This document shows, in pieces, positions 1-8,789 of a DNA stretch of 64,000 nucleotides. This stretch comes from Paludibacteraceae bacterium (GTDB lineage: Bacteria; Bacteroidota; Bacteroidia; Bacteroidales; Paludibacteraceae). The DNA lies in the NCBI GenBank assembly GCA_905235225.1, contig CAJOKE010000003.1, positions 18,816 through 82,815 on the forward strand, written 5' to 3'. The notes beneath the pieces are model-generated. The model worked only from the letters and a program-made list of their open reading frames with translations, did not search any database and was not told the origin of the DNA. The position numbers and the translations under genes are program-made. The stretch's first letter is position 1. Each line of letters opens with the position of its first letter.

Positions 1-395
1 ATGTAAACGGGCAACGCATTGTAAATGCGGAGCGGACCATATATGACATAGATACCGAAGCGGAATATATGTGGGTACACTGGACTTTATCCGCCGAAAA
101 GCCGTGGTTTGACGGCGTGGTATATGTAGGGGGGGATGTGTTCGAGAACAATATCGGTCCGCAGAACCGGATGCAATATGACAGCGAGCGTAAGTGCTAC
201 TGGCTGAATGCGCTTGTCAAACAAGGCGGTGCAGATTACCAATATTGGTTTTTGCCCAAGGGGTCTGAACAAGCGTCCCTGCTGCGGACAGAAGGCTCGC
301 ACTGGCAGACAGGCAATGAATACGCCATATATGTCTATTACCGTCCATTCGGCAGCCGTTATGACCAGTTGGTCGGATTACAGATTCTACAATAA
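1..395 (+). CDS. T9SS plug-domain protein (DUF5103 family), 3' end only
   Basis: The frame is open from base 3 to the stop at 393-395, giving the last ~130 residues of a protein whose start lies outside the window. The end of the protein matches what I recall of DUF5103 (now named type IX secretion system plug domain): a WVHWTL strand, GGDVFENN, KGGADYQYWF-like strands and the closing EYAIYVYYRPFGSRYDQLVG. The family is a periplasmic or outer-membrane-associated component found with the type IX secretion system. The assignment rests on remembered family features. No terminator is visible; tandem repeats follow. Confidence 0.75.
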   Translation, partial: VNGQRIVNAERTIYDIDTEAEYMWVHWTLSAEKPWFDGVVYVGGDVFENNIGPQNRMQYDSERKCYWLNALVKQGGADYQYWFLPKGSEQASLLRTEGSHWQTGNEYAIYVYYRPFGSRYDQLVGLQILQ

Positions 396-477
396 ACCCC
401 AATCGGTCAATCAGACCGCATGAGGGGGTCACGAAAGACTACAGAACCATACAGCAGCCTGCTTTGTGAGGGCTGAA

Positions 478-520
478 TTGTATGGTTATTGTATGGTTAT
501 TGTATGGTTATTGTATGGTT
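478..520. repeat. 11-bp tandem array (unit ttgtatggtta, ~4 copies)
   Basis: Units start at 478, 489, 500 and 511; the first three are identical and the fourth is cut after ten bases. The array lies between the convergent ends of the plug-domain gene and the BY-kinase gene. An inverted match (aaccatac, 445-452) to gtatggtt (480-487) could fold against the first unit. It is one of seven arrays in this window with 11- or 22-bp period. Confidence 0.9.
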
Positions 521-575
521 CCGGCTCGGGAAAAGCGGTACCGATTTGAGCAAGAACCAAATTTTGCGAAAACAG

Positions 576-629
576 AAACTATACGATAACAGGGCAAAAA
601 CTATACTATAACAGGGAAAAAACTATACG
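576..629. repeat. 22-bp tandem array (about 2.5 copies)
   Basis: Units begin with aaactatac at 576, 598 and 620, exactly 22 bp apart, and each full unit contains ataacaggg. The third, partial copy runs over the stop codon of the BY-kinase gene (minus-strand TAG at 625-623), so the array grew into, or out of, the 3' end of that gene. Confidence 0.85.
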
Positions 630-3211
630 TCGTCGTCGGAATAATAGTTATAAGAATTCTTATCCGTTTTATTGAAGACTTTGCCGTAGAGTTTGCCGTA
701 CTTGTATCGAAGTCCGCTGGTTTTCTGTCCATATCCGTAGCCATATGTGCCACCGCCGTATCCGTAACCGCCATAGGAGCCGTAACCATAGCCGTAGCCA
801 TATCCATAGCCGTAGCCGTGAGGACCGTCCGTAGGAATATCAGAGAGTACAAGTTGTACTTTTTCGGGTGTGTCCACGACTTCGGAAACCTGCTGCAGTG
901 TAGCTTTGCAGAAGGATTTGTTGGTCTGCATACAGCGAATGACAAAGAGTCCGATGTCCGAGAGTTCCAAGATAGCATAGGCATCAGGCACCAATCCGAT
1001 AGGCGATGTGTCGATGATGATGAAATCATACTTTTCGCGGAGCGTGTTGATGAGTTCAGCCAGTTTGTCGGAGTGTATCAGTTCACCCGGGTTAGGCGGA
1101 ATGGTACCGGCACGCATGATATCGAAATCAAAGGGTGAATTGGCAAATGTTTCCTCGAGTGTGCAATCACCAATGAGGTAATTGGAGATACCGGGTCCAC
1201 CATCCAAGCCCATTTTGGTATGAATGTTCGGTTTACGGATGTCCAAGTCCATGAGTAGCACTTTCTTACCGGTCATGGAATACAGGGCAGCCAAGTTAGA
1301 TGAAAGGAACGTTTTACCGTCACCGGATTCGGTAGAAGTGATACAGATTACCATTTTGTCCTTACGTTTGACGATGAACTCCATGCGTGTACGTATGGAG
1401 CGTAACATCTCGGCATAAGAGGAGCGCGGGTGATCACGCACCAAAGTGGGGTTTTGCGATTTAGTATGGCGTATGGTACCGATAAGGCGAAAGGCAGAAA
1501 GTTTCTCAACCTCTTTCGGAGTCCGCACCTTATTGTTAAGCAACTCGCTGGCTATAACCAAGACAAGCGGAATCAAGATACCAATGACGAGCGCGGTGGT
1601 ATTATTCTTTTTCTTGGTTTTGGAATTGACGGTACTGATGGTACGCGCCTTGTCCAGAATAGTATTATCGGGTGTGTTACTTGCCATTTGAATCTCCGCC
1701 TCAGCCCGTTTTTGCAAGAAGAACGTGTAGTAGTTATCGTCGATACGGTAATTACGCTCGATAGCAACCATCTGCAGTTCTTTTTTGGGGAGTTTCTGTA
1801 TTTCTTTTTCGACCTCGGCATAGCGTGCTTTGAGGTCTTGTTTCTCTATTTCCAACGAGGCGCGCATAGAGTTAACGACCTCATTGATCATCGTTTTGAC
1901 ATTCTCAATGTCTTTGGTGTATTTGGCGTAATAAACGTTTTTCTCGGTAAGTTCTCCGCGTTGGATGCGTAGGTCGTTGAGCTGCTGTACAAGAGAGACG
2001 AGGGAAACATCGCTCAATCCGAGGGTAGAAGGTGCAATAACGGCACCGCTTTCCATGTTTGTTTCCAGATAATTGGTGAGGTAATCAAAATAGGTTTCGC
2101 GCAGGCGCATGGACATCATTTCCTGGTCATAACCGGAGATACGGCTCATGAGTTGCCCTGCATAAGAGCCGACATCAACGAACTTATTCTCCTGCCGGAA
2201 TCCGGTCATGGCTCCTTCGCTGACTTCGAGAGACTCCTGCAAAGATTCGAGCTGCTTTGTGATGAAACGGATGGAGTTTTCGGCGACTTCATTCTTTTGT
2301 TCCAGGTTCTGCAGCAAAAATATTTTAGCGAGCATATCAATAATTTCGCAGTCACGTGCCGGTGTTTCGCTGACCAATCCGAGAGCCAAGACGGTACTAC
2401 CTTCGGTAACGAAAGAGAGGTTGAGACGGGACATTATTTCTCCCGCCAATCCATCTTTTGAACGGAATCGGAAGAAGATACGGCCTGATGAAACCATTCG
2501 TTCCGTGGGCCAGATGGTAGCTGTAAATAAGTCACTTTCAATCAGTTCCCCATAGTGTGCAACAGTACTGAAAGGGCGGTTTTCGTCCGTAGAAGTGATG
2601 GTCATAGAGCCATCTTTCTCGAAGTCGACTTGGAAGAGCAAGCCATATGTACCTTCTTTGACAACCGCCGGTTCAACGACAACAGGAGTTTCGCGATAAA
2701 TGTTCCGCGTTTTGAAACGTCCCTGTGTAATATATTCGGTATAAAGGAAAGGGAGTGAGTCCACTACCCTGCATGCGAGGTCATAAGAACGCAGCATGAT
2801 GAGCTGGTTCTGTACATTCTTATACCCGGCATCGACGCCGAAACCCTGCATGAGAATGGAGTTAGAGCCGCCATATCCCATTGTTTCCTTGATGATTATA
2901 GTTCCCTGAGAATAATATGAGGGTAGCCATTTGCGGTTCTGGAGGTAGGCGATGCCCAATGCAATGATGATACTGATAACAAAAAGATACCAATAGTTCA
3001 GGATTTTGAAGACCCACTCCAAGATATTAAAGGAAGAATTTTCTTCCTCATTGGGGTCTTGAAAATTATTGTAGTTGTTGTATTGGTTATTGCCATACTG
3101 ATTATTACCGTACTGGTTATTACCGTATTGTGCGTTACCATACTGGGCATTGCCATATTGAGCGTTGCCATACTGTGCATTTCCCTGAGTGTAAGTGCTA
3201 TTTGTATCCAT
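623..3211 (-). CDS. Exopolysaccharide co-polymerase/bacterial tyrosine kinase (Wzz-BY-kinase fusion)
   Basis: The 862-residue inner-membrane protein should control polysaccharide chain length and export. In order: an Asn/Gln/Tyr/Gly tail (1-60) with seven QYGNA/QYGNN repeats; membrane segment ~73-90; periplasmic Wzz/GumC region with coiled coil (~300-480); second membrane segment ~535-560; kinase domain with Walker A STESGDGKT (~626), Walker A' VLLMDLDIRKP (~651) and Walker B FIIIDTSP (~730). The tail from ~798 is Tyr/Gly-rich and ends NSYNYYSDDDV, the expected autophosphorylation cluster. It lies 2 bp after the wza-like gene. The repeat tail in front of the first membrane segment is unusual. 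Confident on family; the polymer is unknown. Confidence 0.93.
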   Translation of the reverse strand: MDTNSTYTQGNAQYGNAQYGNAQYGNAQYGNNQYGNNQYGNNQYNNYNNFQDPNEEENSSFNILEWVFKILNYWYLFVISIIIALGIAYLQNRKWLPSYYSQGTIIIKETMGYGGSNSILMQGFGVDAGYKNVQNQLIMLRSYDLACRVVDSLPFLYTEYITQGRFKTRNIYRETPVVVEPAVVKEGTYGLLFQVDFEKDGSMTITSTDENRPFSTVAHYGELIESDLFTATIWPTERMVSSGRIFFRFRSKDGLAGEIMSRLNLSFVTEGSTVLALGLVSETPARDCEIIDMLAKIFLLQNLEQKNEVAENSIRFITKQLESLQESLEVSEGAMTGFRQENKFVDVGSYAGQLMSRISGYDQEMMSMRLRETYFDYLTNYLETNMESGAVIAPSTLGLSDVSLVSLVQQLNDLRIQRGELTEKNVYYAKYTKDIENVKTMINEVVNSMRASLEIEKQDLKARYAEVEKEIQKLPKKELQMVAIERNYRIDDNYYTFFLQKRAEAEIQMASNTPDNTILDKARTISTVNSKTKKKNNTTALVIGILIPLVLVIASELLNNKVRTPKEVEKLSAFRLIGTIRHTKSQNPTLVRDHPRSSYAEMLRSIRTRMEFIVKRKDKMVICITSTESGDGKTFLSSNLAALYSMTGKKVLLMDLDIRKPNIHTKMGLDGGPGISNYLIGDCTLEETFANSPFDFDIMRAGTIPPNPGELIHSDKLAELINTLREKYDFIIIDTSPIGLVPDAYAILELSDIGLFVIRCMQTNKSFCKATLQQVSEVVDTPEKVQLVLSDIPTDGPHGYGYGYGYGYGYGSYGGYGYGGGTYGYGYGQKTSGLRYKYGKLYGKVFNKTDKNSYNYYSDDDV

Positions 3212-3213
3212 GG

Positions 3214-3993
3214 TTATTTAGCAATGGTTGCAGAGTAATTCAAAACGGATATCAAGAGCGAAACGGATGATGTGATCAGTCCCAAGAAACCGGTGTAATT
3301 CGCCACTTTGACGAAACTGTCTTTAGTCCGCGCCACATAAATGACATCGTTAGGATAAATATAGTAATATTTTGAGTCAATGATGGAGTTAGAGCGAATA
3401 TCGAACTCCAAGATTTCAGGTTCTTCGTCGCCGTGCGGGCGAATGATACGCACATGCTTGCGGTCGCCGGAATTAAGGAGGTCACCGGTCATAGCCAGTG
3501 CCTCGAAGATATTCATGTTCTCCTTATATAAATAATACTCGCCAGACCGGATATCACCGATGACGGTAAAGGTTTTATTATAGAGAGCGACCTTGACATC
3601 CGCATCGGGAATAATGACTTTGAAGGCGGCACGGATAGAATCCTGCGCCTGCTCGACGGTCAGTCCTTCCACATGAATCGGCTCCAAGAAAGGCAAGTCG
3701 ATAGTACCATCGTCATAGACGCGATAGGAGTTGGCGTATTGCGAAGAGGACATGTTCTGGTTTGCGCCCAAGACTTTGGAGATAGTCTCGTCCATAGTGA
3801 TGAGCCGGTAAATCAATTCATCGTTAACATGAATACGGTAAGGTTCATGAACAGAGTCCTTTTCGTAATCGGGGATTTTGTGCTTGCCGGGTTCCTGCAA
3901 GAGTCCGATGACGCGGTGGCTGTAACAGCCGGTCAGAATAAAGCCCGCGAAGACAACCACGAGCAATCGGAAAATATGTTTTGCTGCATTCAT
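3214..3993 (-). CDS. Polysaccharide export lipoprotein, Wza/KpsD-like (second paralogue)
   Basis: A 259-residue outer-membrane polysaccharide export protein. A hydrophobic N-terminus ends in the lipobox LTGC, followed by LLQEPGKHKIPDYEKDS. A poly-export domain (~45-130, YRIHVNDELIYRL) and an SLBB-type domain (~140-220, FTVIGDIRSGEYYLYKE) come next, then a hydrophobic C-terminal stretch. It closely resembles the neighbouring upstream gene (both contain LQEPGKHKIP and the NSKYYYIYPNDVIYVR-like end), so the pair is a tandem duplication, spaced 2 bp from each partner. It should form the outer-membrane part of the export channel driven by the BY-kinase. Whether both copies form one hetero-oligomer cannot be told. 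Confidence 0.92.
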   Translation of the reverse strand: MNAAKHIFRLLVVVFAGFILTGCYSHRVIGLLQEPGKHKIPDYEKDSVHEPYRIHVNDELIYRLITMDETISKVLGANQNMSSSQYANSYRVYDDGTIDLPFLEPIHVEGLTVEQAQDSIRAAFKVIIPDADVKVALYNKTFTVIGDIRSGEYYLYKENMNIFEALAMTGDLLNSGDRKHVRIIRPHGDEEPEILEFDIRSNSIIDSKYYYIYPNDVIYVARTKDSFVKVANYTGFLGLITSSVSLLISVLNYSATIAK

Positions 3994-3995
3994 GG

Positions 3996-4883
3996 TTATT
4001 GTCCTCCGTTATTGGCAGTTGAGCCTCCATTACTTGAAGAACTGCCATAATATTTATTAACATGATTGATACCCGTAGCCACAATGGTATAAACGAAAAC
4101 GCCAAATGAGAGCGTGGCGGAAACGACCGCCAAGCCGGCACTTGCGTTTGTTATACCGAAGGCTTTTCCGGTCAGTTCGCGGACATAGATAATGTCGTTC
4201 GGCTCGATATAATAAAACTCGGAATTAATAATATCCTTAGAGCGCAAGTCGAACTCCCGAATAGTTGTTTGTCCATCCTTTTCGCGTATGATTTTAACGC
4301 GCGAGCGATCGGAGAATGTTTGCAGGTTTCCCATTTGGGCAAGTGCCTCGAAGATGGTAAGTTTTTCCTTTTGGATAGTGTATCGTCCACTTTTAACGCC
4401 GATGAGGGAATATGTCCGCTGCAGGATTGTGACCTCGACAGAGATGGTCGAATATCCCGGAATTTCCTTGAGCAAGGAACCGAGTTCCTGCTCCATTTTC
4501 TGTTTTGTTTCCCTTGTAGTAAGTCCGGCGACATGAATTTTGCCGAGCGTAGGGAAATCAATATAGCCTTCTTTGTCCACGAGATATGAATACAGTTCAT
4601 TGGTATTGCGCCCGCTACTATTCATCTGCTGTAGCATCTGGCTACGTCCTTGTGAACCGGAGCCGGCATTGTACATTTTCATGACATTTTCGTCCAAGGA
4701 ATAGACATAGATATATAGCCGGTCATCAGGACGCACTTTGTACTCCTCAAAGTCAAGCGTATCGGCATAAGACGGGATCTTATGTTTGCCGGGTTCCTGC
4801 AGGTAATTGACCTTACGTGAAGTGACGCAGGAAGCGAGTGCAAATACAGCAATCAGTAGATAAACAAATTTTCTCATTGACAA
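3996..4883 (-). CDS. Polysaccharide export lipoprotein, Wza/KpsD-like (first paralogue)
   Basis: A 295-residue lipoprotein with signal peptide and lipobox ALASC (Cys ~19), then NYLQEPGKHKIPSYADT. The poly-export domain begins at YKVRPDDRLYIYVYSLDE and is followed by an SLBB domain (SLIGVKSGRYTIQKEKL). A hydrophobic segment near the C-terminus (GLAVVSATLSFGVFVYTIV) precedes a Ser/Gly/Asn-rich tail absent from the downstream paralogue. It is gene two of a four-gene operon, 12 bp after the sugar dehydrogenase. Expected role: outer-membrane channel for exopolysaccharide or capsule. Confidence 0.92.
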   Translation of the reverse strand: MSMRKFVYLLIAVFALASCVTSRKVNYLQEPGKHKIPSYADTLDFEEYKVRPDDRLYIYVYSLDENVMKMYNAGSGSQGRSQMLQQMNSSGRNTNELYSYLVDKEGYIDFPTLGKIHVAGLTTRETKQKMEQELGSLLKEIPGYSTISVEVTILQRTYSLIGVKSGRYTIQKEKLTIFEALAQMGNLQTFSDRSRVKIIREKDGQTTIREFDLRSKDIINSEFYYIEPNDIIYVRELTGKAFGITNASAGLAVVSATLSFGVFVYTIVATGINHVNKYYGSSSSNGGSTANNGGQ

Positions 4884-4895
4884 AGTGGTTCGTTA

Positions 4896-5891
4896 TTATC
4901 TTTTTTCATCCCATCCGAACGGATGTGTTGCGAGAGGCAATTTAGCGAGCGGATGATAATCACCAACAAGTCCGATGGGTTCGGCATGACGGATCTGGCT
5001 GACAATCTCAATACACGGTCTTGCCTCAGAAATACGGAAACCGTTTCCAGACAGGATGCGTTTATAGGACTCGGTATGCAGTTCTGTAAATCCTGCGCTA
5101 AACTCAAACTCTTCGCCATCAATATTGAGCGTACGGTACGTTTTCTTTTCGCCCTGTACGGCATTCGGCGGCAGGCATTCGGCGTTGATACTCAAGAAGT
5201 AACGTACCCGAGCTTTTTTGAGTTCCAAGAATCCGGCAACGCGGTCAAAGCTCATGACATGGACGATATTCTTTTGGACAGGACCGAAGATCCACTGGAG
5301 CATATCATAGAAGTGCACTCCGATGTTAGTAGCCACCCCACCCGATTTGTGGATATCGCCTTTCCAAGACGAATAGTACCACTTGCCGCGGGAAGTGATG
5401 TAGGTCAAATCCACGTCGTAGATTTTATCAGCAGGTCCCGCTTCCACTTTCTTTTTCAGATTAGCGATAGCTTCATGGAGCCGGAGTTGGAGAATGGTAT
5501 AAGCTTTGTGTCCCGTTTCCTGCTCCAATTCAATGAGGTTATCAATATTATATGGATTAAGGACAAGCGGTTTCTCACAAATGACATCCGTTCCGAGGCG
5601 CAAGCCATACCGAATAAAGGCATCGTGGGTATAATTGGGTGTACAAATAGATGTCCAATGGAGCGGATTGTCAGTACGCATCTGTTTGGAGCAGAAGCGG
5701 TCAAACTGCTCATTCTCCGTAAAGAAGGAGCAATCAGGGAAACTACTATCCAGCCTACCGACGGAATCAAACTTATCATACGCCACCATAAGATTATTTC
5801 CGGTATCAGCAATGGCCTTAATGTGTCGCGGAGCGATATATCCGGCGGCACCAATCAACGCAAAATTAAGTTTATTGTTCATTTTATCCAA
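4896..5891 (-). CDS. Gfo/Idh/MocA oxidoreductase, probable UDP-sugar 3-dehydrogenase (WlbA/WbpB-like)
   Basis: 331 residues (or 328 if the second ATG, at 5882, is used). The N-terminal Rossmann fold has GAAGYIAPRHIKAI, and the Gfo/Idh/MocA signature CEKP lies near residue 101. The segment GGVATNIGVHFYDMLQWIFG holds the conserved Asn and His of the family. The body resembles enzymes that oxidise C3 of UDP-GlcNAcA on the way to 2,3-diamino sugars (WlbA/WbpB). Being first in an operon with Wza-like and BY-kinase genes supports a role in making an unusual sugar for the exported polymer. The substrate is inferred; the family is secure. Confidence 0.85.
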   Translation of the reverse strand: MDKMNNKLNFALIGAAGYIAPRHIKAIADTGNNLMVAYDKFDSVGRLDSSFPDCSFFTENEQFDRFCSKQMRTDNPLHWTSICTPNYTHDAFIRYGLRLGTDVICEKPLVLNPYNIDNLIELEQETGHKAYTILQLRLHEAIANLKKKVEAGPADKIYDVDLTYITSRGKWYYSSWKGDIHKSGGVATNIGVHFYDMLQWIFGPVQKNIVHVMSFDRVAGFLELKKARVRYFLSINAECLPPNAVQGEKKTYRTLNIDGEEFEFSAGFTELHTESYKRILSGNGFRISEARPCIEIVSQIRHAEPIGLVGDYHPLAKLPLATHPFGWDEKR

Positions 5892-5902
5892 AAATTAGCG
5901 TG

Positions 5903-5934
5903 CAAAGATACACATTATTTTGCATATATGCAAA
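5903..5934 (-). promoter_or_regulatory. Promoter of the exopolysaccharide operon
   Basis: On the minus strand TTTG (5934-5931), a 20-bp spacer, then TATCTTTG (5910-5903) matches the Bacteroidota -33/-7 consensus. The predicted start is about 10-15 nt upstream of the first ATG of the dehydrogenase gene. The -33 box is half of the 16-bp palindrome TTTGCATATATGCAAA (5919-5934). Confidence 0.8.
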
Positions 5935-5988
5935 TATTTCACGCAAAATTACAAAAATCTATTATTTTGGTTATAAAAAACAGCATAA

Positions 5989-7986
5989 TCAGGGGTGAAC
6001 GCGCTGCAGGAGGATACGGAAGGTTGTCCCTTTAGGAGAAGACTCAAAGGTGATAGAGCCATCCGCGCCTTCGATAATATTCTTCGAAATAGCCAATCCC
6101 AAACCCGCCCCTGTGGATTTGGTAGTGAAGTTAGGCAAGAATATTTTCGGCTGCACATCTTCAGGGATACCGGGTCCGTTATCCGAAAAAGTAATTTCGA
6201 TATATGGATTAGCGGCATCGTCCTTGAGGATGACAATAATATCTCCGTCCGGAGCGGCATTGATGGCCTGCACGGCATTGCGGATGATGTTGGTGAAGAC
6301 CTGTCCGATCTGCTCTTTATCAGCATATGCCATAACACCGGCATCGGGACCAATATACCGGATAGAAGTACCTTGCGGATTGTGCGAAGTAAGTGAAATG
6401 ACGGCACTGAGTTTCTGCGCCACATCGACTTCGCCGGGCTGCACTTCGGGTTGTTTGGCAAATGTAGAAAAAGACGTAGCGATACGTGAGAGGTTATCCA
6501 TCTCGGTGATGAGCATGGCGGTCACCTTGTCAAACTGGGCATCAAAGCGGTCTGTTCCTTTGAGTCGTTGGAGTTGCTGGACCATGAGTTTCATCGAAGT
6601 CAGCGGATTATTTATCTCATGCGCAATCTGGCGTGCCATTGTCCGCCACGCCCCTTCCCGCTCGGAGCGTGCGAGTTGTTGCGAGGAGCGTGCAAGTTCG
6701 TCCACCATATCGTTGTAATGCGCCACCAGAACTCCCATTTCATCGTGCTGCTTATAGGGAATATGGCTGTTTTTATCGCTTAAGGAGAAGTTTTTCAACC
6801 GCTCGCCGACCGCCTCCATCGGGGCAGTCAACGCCCTTGACAAGCCAACTGCCAGCATGGCACCGAAAATGAGGACAAGCAGATAAACCGGCAAAAGCCG
6901 AGCCAAAAACGCCTCCACTTCGCGGTCAGCTTCCGCCTCAGAAATGAAGGAAGGAACGGCGATATATCCGAGCTGGACAAACGCTCCGTTAACAAACTCG
7001 GAGTACGCCGAAAGGAAGCGGAAATCACCCAGGGTGGTATAGCAGGTTTCTGTTTTTTGGGGTGAGAACAGAACTTCGGGAGCCAAATAAGTTGAAAGGA
7101 GTTTATGCCTAAAGAGTTGCGGTGTGGAAGAACCGACCAGCCGCCCCTGCAAGTCGTAGATATGAATGTCGGTGGCGTAAGAGTGCGCCAAGTCATGCAA
7201 AAAGACATTGAGTGAAGCGGGTTGCACCGCCTCGATGGTATATTCCCAAACGTAGATATTCTGGAGAGCCGCCTGAATGTAGTGGCATTTTTGGGTAAGT
7301 TCTTTTTCCTGGCGCGCGACATAGTGCGCCCGGATATACTTTACAGATACCAAGAACACCGCTACGAAGCCAAGCAGGACGACCATCATGATGGTGAAGG
7401 TAATTTTGGTACTAAGGCGCAGATTACGGAATCCCCTCGCCCTGATGATATAGACCGAGCCTGTGATCACCAAGGCGGCAAATGCGGCAATCATCAGCCA
7501 ATAGAATACACGCGCTTTGGTACGGGAAGAGAAAAGTCCGCCCTCGACAGTCGTTATACGCTGTAAAAGAGGCTGATATGAGAATGACTGTGAAATTTCC
7601 TCATTGGCATTGATATGCCACTCCAGCGGAATAATGGCTTCAACGTCATAATCGCCGATTTTTTGCCACAAGACCCTGCATCTGGCATTCGAAAAGTCAA
7701 AGTCATGCCATTTGTCATAAACGGGGACATATATATCCTGCGTTGTGAGGCTATTATCGGACCAATAGACCACCACTCCTTCAAAAAAAATGAGATAATG
7801 GATATCCGAAGAATGATGAGTGACCACCCAGATTGAGTCCATATTATCGGACAAGATAGCCTTACGCAGATCCTGAAGTTCATGCTCGGCACGGGTTTCC
7901 TTATGATGGATTTTATACTCCTGCCGAGAACAAGAGGCTGTCAGCAAAAGGAGCAAAAAGAATAGTATTTGTGTAACTTTTTTCAT
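5989..7986 (-). CDS. Membrane sensor histidine kinase (HAMP-HisKA-HATPase)
   Basis: The ATG at 7986 is preferred over a TTG at 7998, because the promoter -7 box (8003-7996) overlaps the TTG. The 665-residue protein starts with a lipoprotein-like signal (hydrophobic run ending TASC), then an extracytoplasmic domain, membrane segments near 165-190 and 200-225, a second extracytoplasmic region, and another membrane segment ~375-395. HAMP follows, then HisKA with the phosphoacceptor His in AHEINNPLTSMKLM, and an ATPase domain with NIIRNAVQA, DNGPGIP and GLGLAISK. The architecture resembles NtrY-type kinases. No response regulator is adjacent, so partner and signal are unknown. Confidence 0.9.
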   Translation of the reverse strand: MKKVTQILFFLLLLLTASCSRQEYKIHHKETRAEHELQDLRKAILSDNMDSIWVVTHHSSDIHYLIFFEGVVVYWSDNSLTTQDIYVPVYDKWHDFDFSNARCRVLWQKIGDYDVEAIIPLEWHINANEEISQSFSYQPLLQRITTVEGGLFSSRTKARVFYWLMIAAFAALVITGSVYIIRARGFRNLRLSTKITFTIMMVVLLGFVAVFLVSVKYIRAHYVARQEKELTQKCHYIQAALQNIYVWEYTIEAVQPASLNVFLHDLAHSYATDIHIYDLQGRLVGSSTPQLFRHKLLSTYLAPEVLFSPQKTETCYTTLGDFRFLSAYSEFVNGAFVQLGYIAVPSFISEAEADREVEAFLARLLPVYLLVLIFGAMLAVGLSRALTAPMEAVGERLKNFSLSDKNSHIPYKQHDEMGVLVAHYNDMVDELARSSQQLARSEREGAWRTMARQIAHEINNPLTSMKLMVQQLQRLKGTDRFDAQFDKVTAMLITEMDNLSRIATSFSTFAKQPEVQPGEVDVAQKLSAVISLTSHNPQGTSIRYIGPDAGVMAYADKEQIGQVFTNIIRNAVQAINAAPDGDIIVILKDDAANPYIEITFSDNGPGIPEDVQPKIFLPNFTTKSTGAGLGLAISKNIIEGADGSITFESSPKGTTFRILLQRVHP

Positions 7987-7991
7987 TTTCG

Positions 7992-8023
7992 CTTGCAAAA
8001 TTACAAAAAAAACCTTACCTTTG
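7992..8023 (+). promoter_or_regulatory. Promoter of the permease-trmN6 pair
   Basis: CTTG (7992-7995), a 20-bp spacer and TACCTTTG (8016-8023). The element is fully superimposed on the oppositely oriented kinase promoter, so the two promoters probably exclude each other. Confidence 0.75.
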
Positions 8024-8027
8024 CAAG
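7996..8027 (-). promoter_or_regulatory. Promoter of the sensor kinase gene
   Basis: Minus strand: CTTG (8027-8024), a 20-bp spacer, TAATTTTG (8003-7996). The ATG at 7986 lies only nine bases past the box, so the leader would be a few nucleotides at most. Confidence 0.7.
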
Positions 8028-8048
8028 AAATTTCGTTCGATTTTACAA

Positions 8049-8789
8049 ATGATAGCTATTTTAAGTGCATTATTATTAGGATTTTTAATGATTTTAGATC
8101 CTTGTACGTTGTTTACAAGCATTGCGGCAATCGGATATATCGACCGTGAGATGCAGAACCGCAGGCGCGTATTAACGACGGGGGTCATGTTTGTATTAGG
8201 CAAGTTGGTAACATACGTGCTATTGAGTGTTCCCTTTATTATGGGTGCGCAAACAGACGCGGTGCATGAGTTGCTGTCTGATTGGGGTGAGCCGTTGTTG
8301 TGTATATTTATGATTGTGTGCGGTATATTACTATTAGTTGTGGGTCATCACCATCACAACCATGACCATGGAATGAACAAATGGCTTCAGACGGTAGATG
8401 ACAAGTCAAGCTGGCTGTGGGCGTTTATGCTCGGCATCTTTTTTGCCATCGCTTTCTGTCCCCACCGATTGGTATATTTCTTCACTATGGTTGACACAGC
8501 GATTACCCTTGACGGTCCGCTGCAATGGTTGCTTCCGGTTGTATTCGGTTTGGGAACAGGTCTGCCGATAATCATCATTGCGTGGCTAATCAGCTACAGT
8601 GCAGTCAGCGCACAGGCATTGACGGAGAAGCTCCGTCGTTTTGAAAAATGGTTCAGATATGTATGCGCGGTGCTGTTCCTTGGTTATGGCATATATTTAG
8701 GTATTCACATACTATCCGAAGACCATCACCATCATCATGAGGGCTGCTGCCATGAGCAGACGGAAGCCGTAGAGCATCATGCCGAATAA
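8049..8789 (+). CDS. Polytopic permease with His-rich loops (CcdA/ArsG-like family)
   Basis: A 246-residue inner-membrane protein with about six hydrophobic segments. The opening ALLLGFLMILDPCTLFTS resembles the DPC motif of the CcdA/DsbD transmembrane family, including members annotated in Bacteroidota as ArsG-type permeases. A cytoplasmic or periplasmic loop is rich in His (HHHHNHDHG, ~residues 100-108). The C-terminus has DHHHHHHEGCCHEQ, which suggests binding of a soft or transition metal. It overlaps trmN6 by 11 bp, so the two are translationally coupled. Transport of metal, metalloid or reducing equivalents cannot be separated from sequence. Confidence 0.7.
   Translation: MIAILSALLLGFLMILDPCTLFTSIAAIGYIDREMQNRRRVLTTGVMFVLGKLVTYVLLSVPFIMGAQTDAVHELLSDWGEPLLCIFMIVCGILLLVVGHHHHNHDHGMNKWLQTVDDKSSWLWAFMLGIFFAIAFCPHRLVYFFTMVDTAITLDGPLQWLLPVVFGLGTGLPIIIIAWLISYSAVSAQALTEKLRRFEKWFRYVCAVLFLGYGIYLGIHILSEDHHHHHEGCCHEQTEAVEHHAE

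Noticed and set aside
601..1029. 142-residue minus-strand frame rich in Met, Ala and Thr
   Set aside because: It is an out-of-frame reading of the Tyr/Gly repeats of the BY-kinase tail.
4923..6035. 370-residue plus-strand frame
   Set aside because: It is antisense to the Gfo/Idh/MocA gene and crosses its promoter; only the minus-strand product has recognisable motifs.
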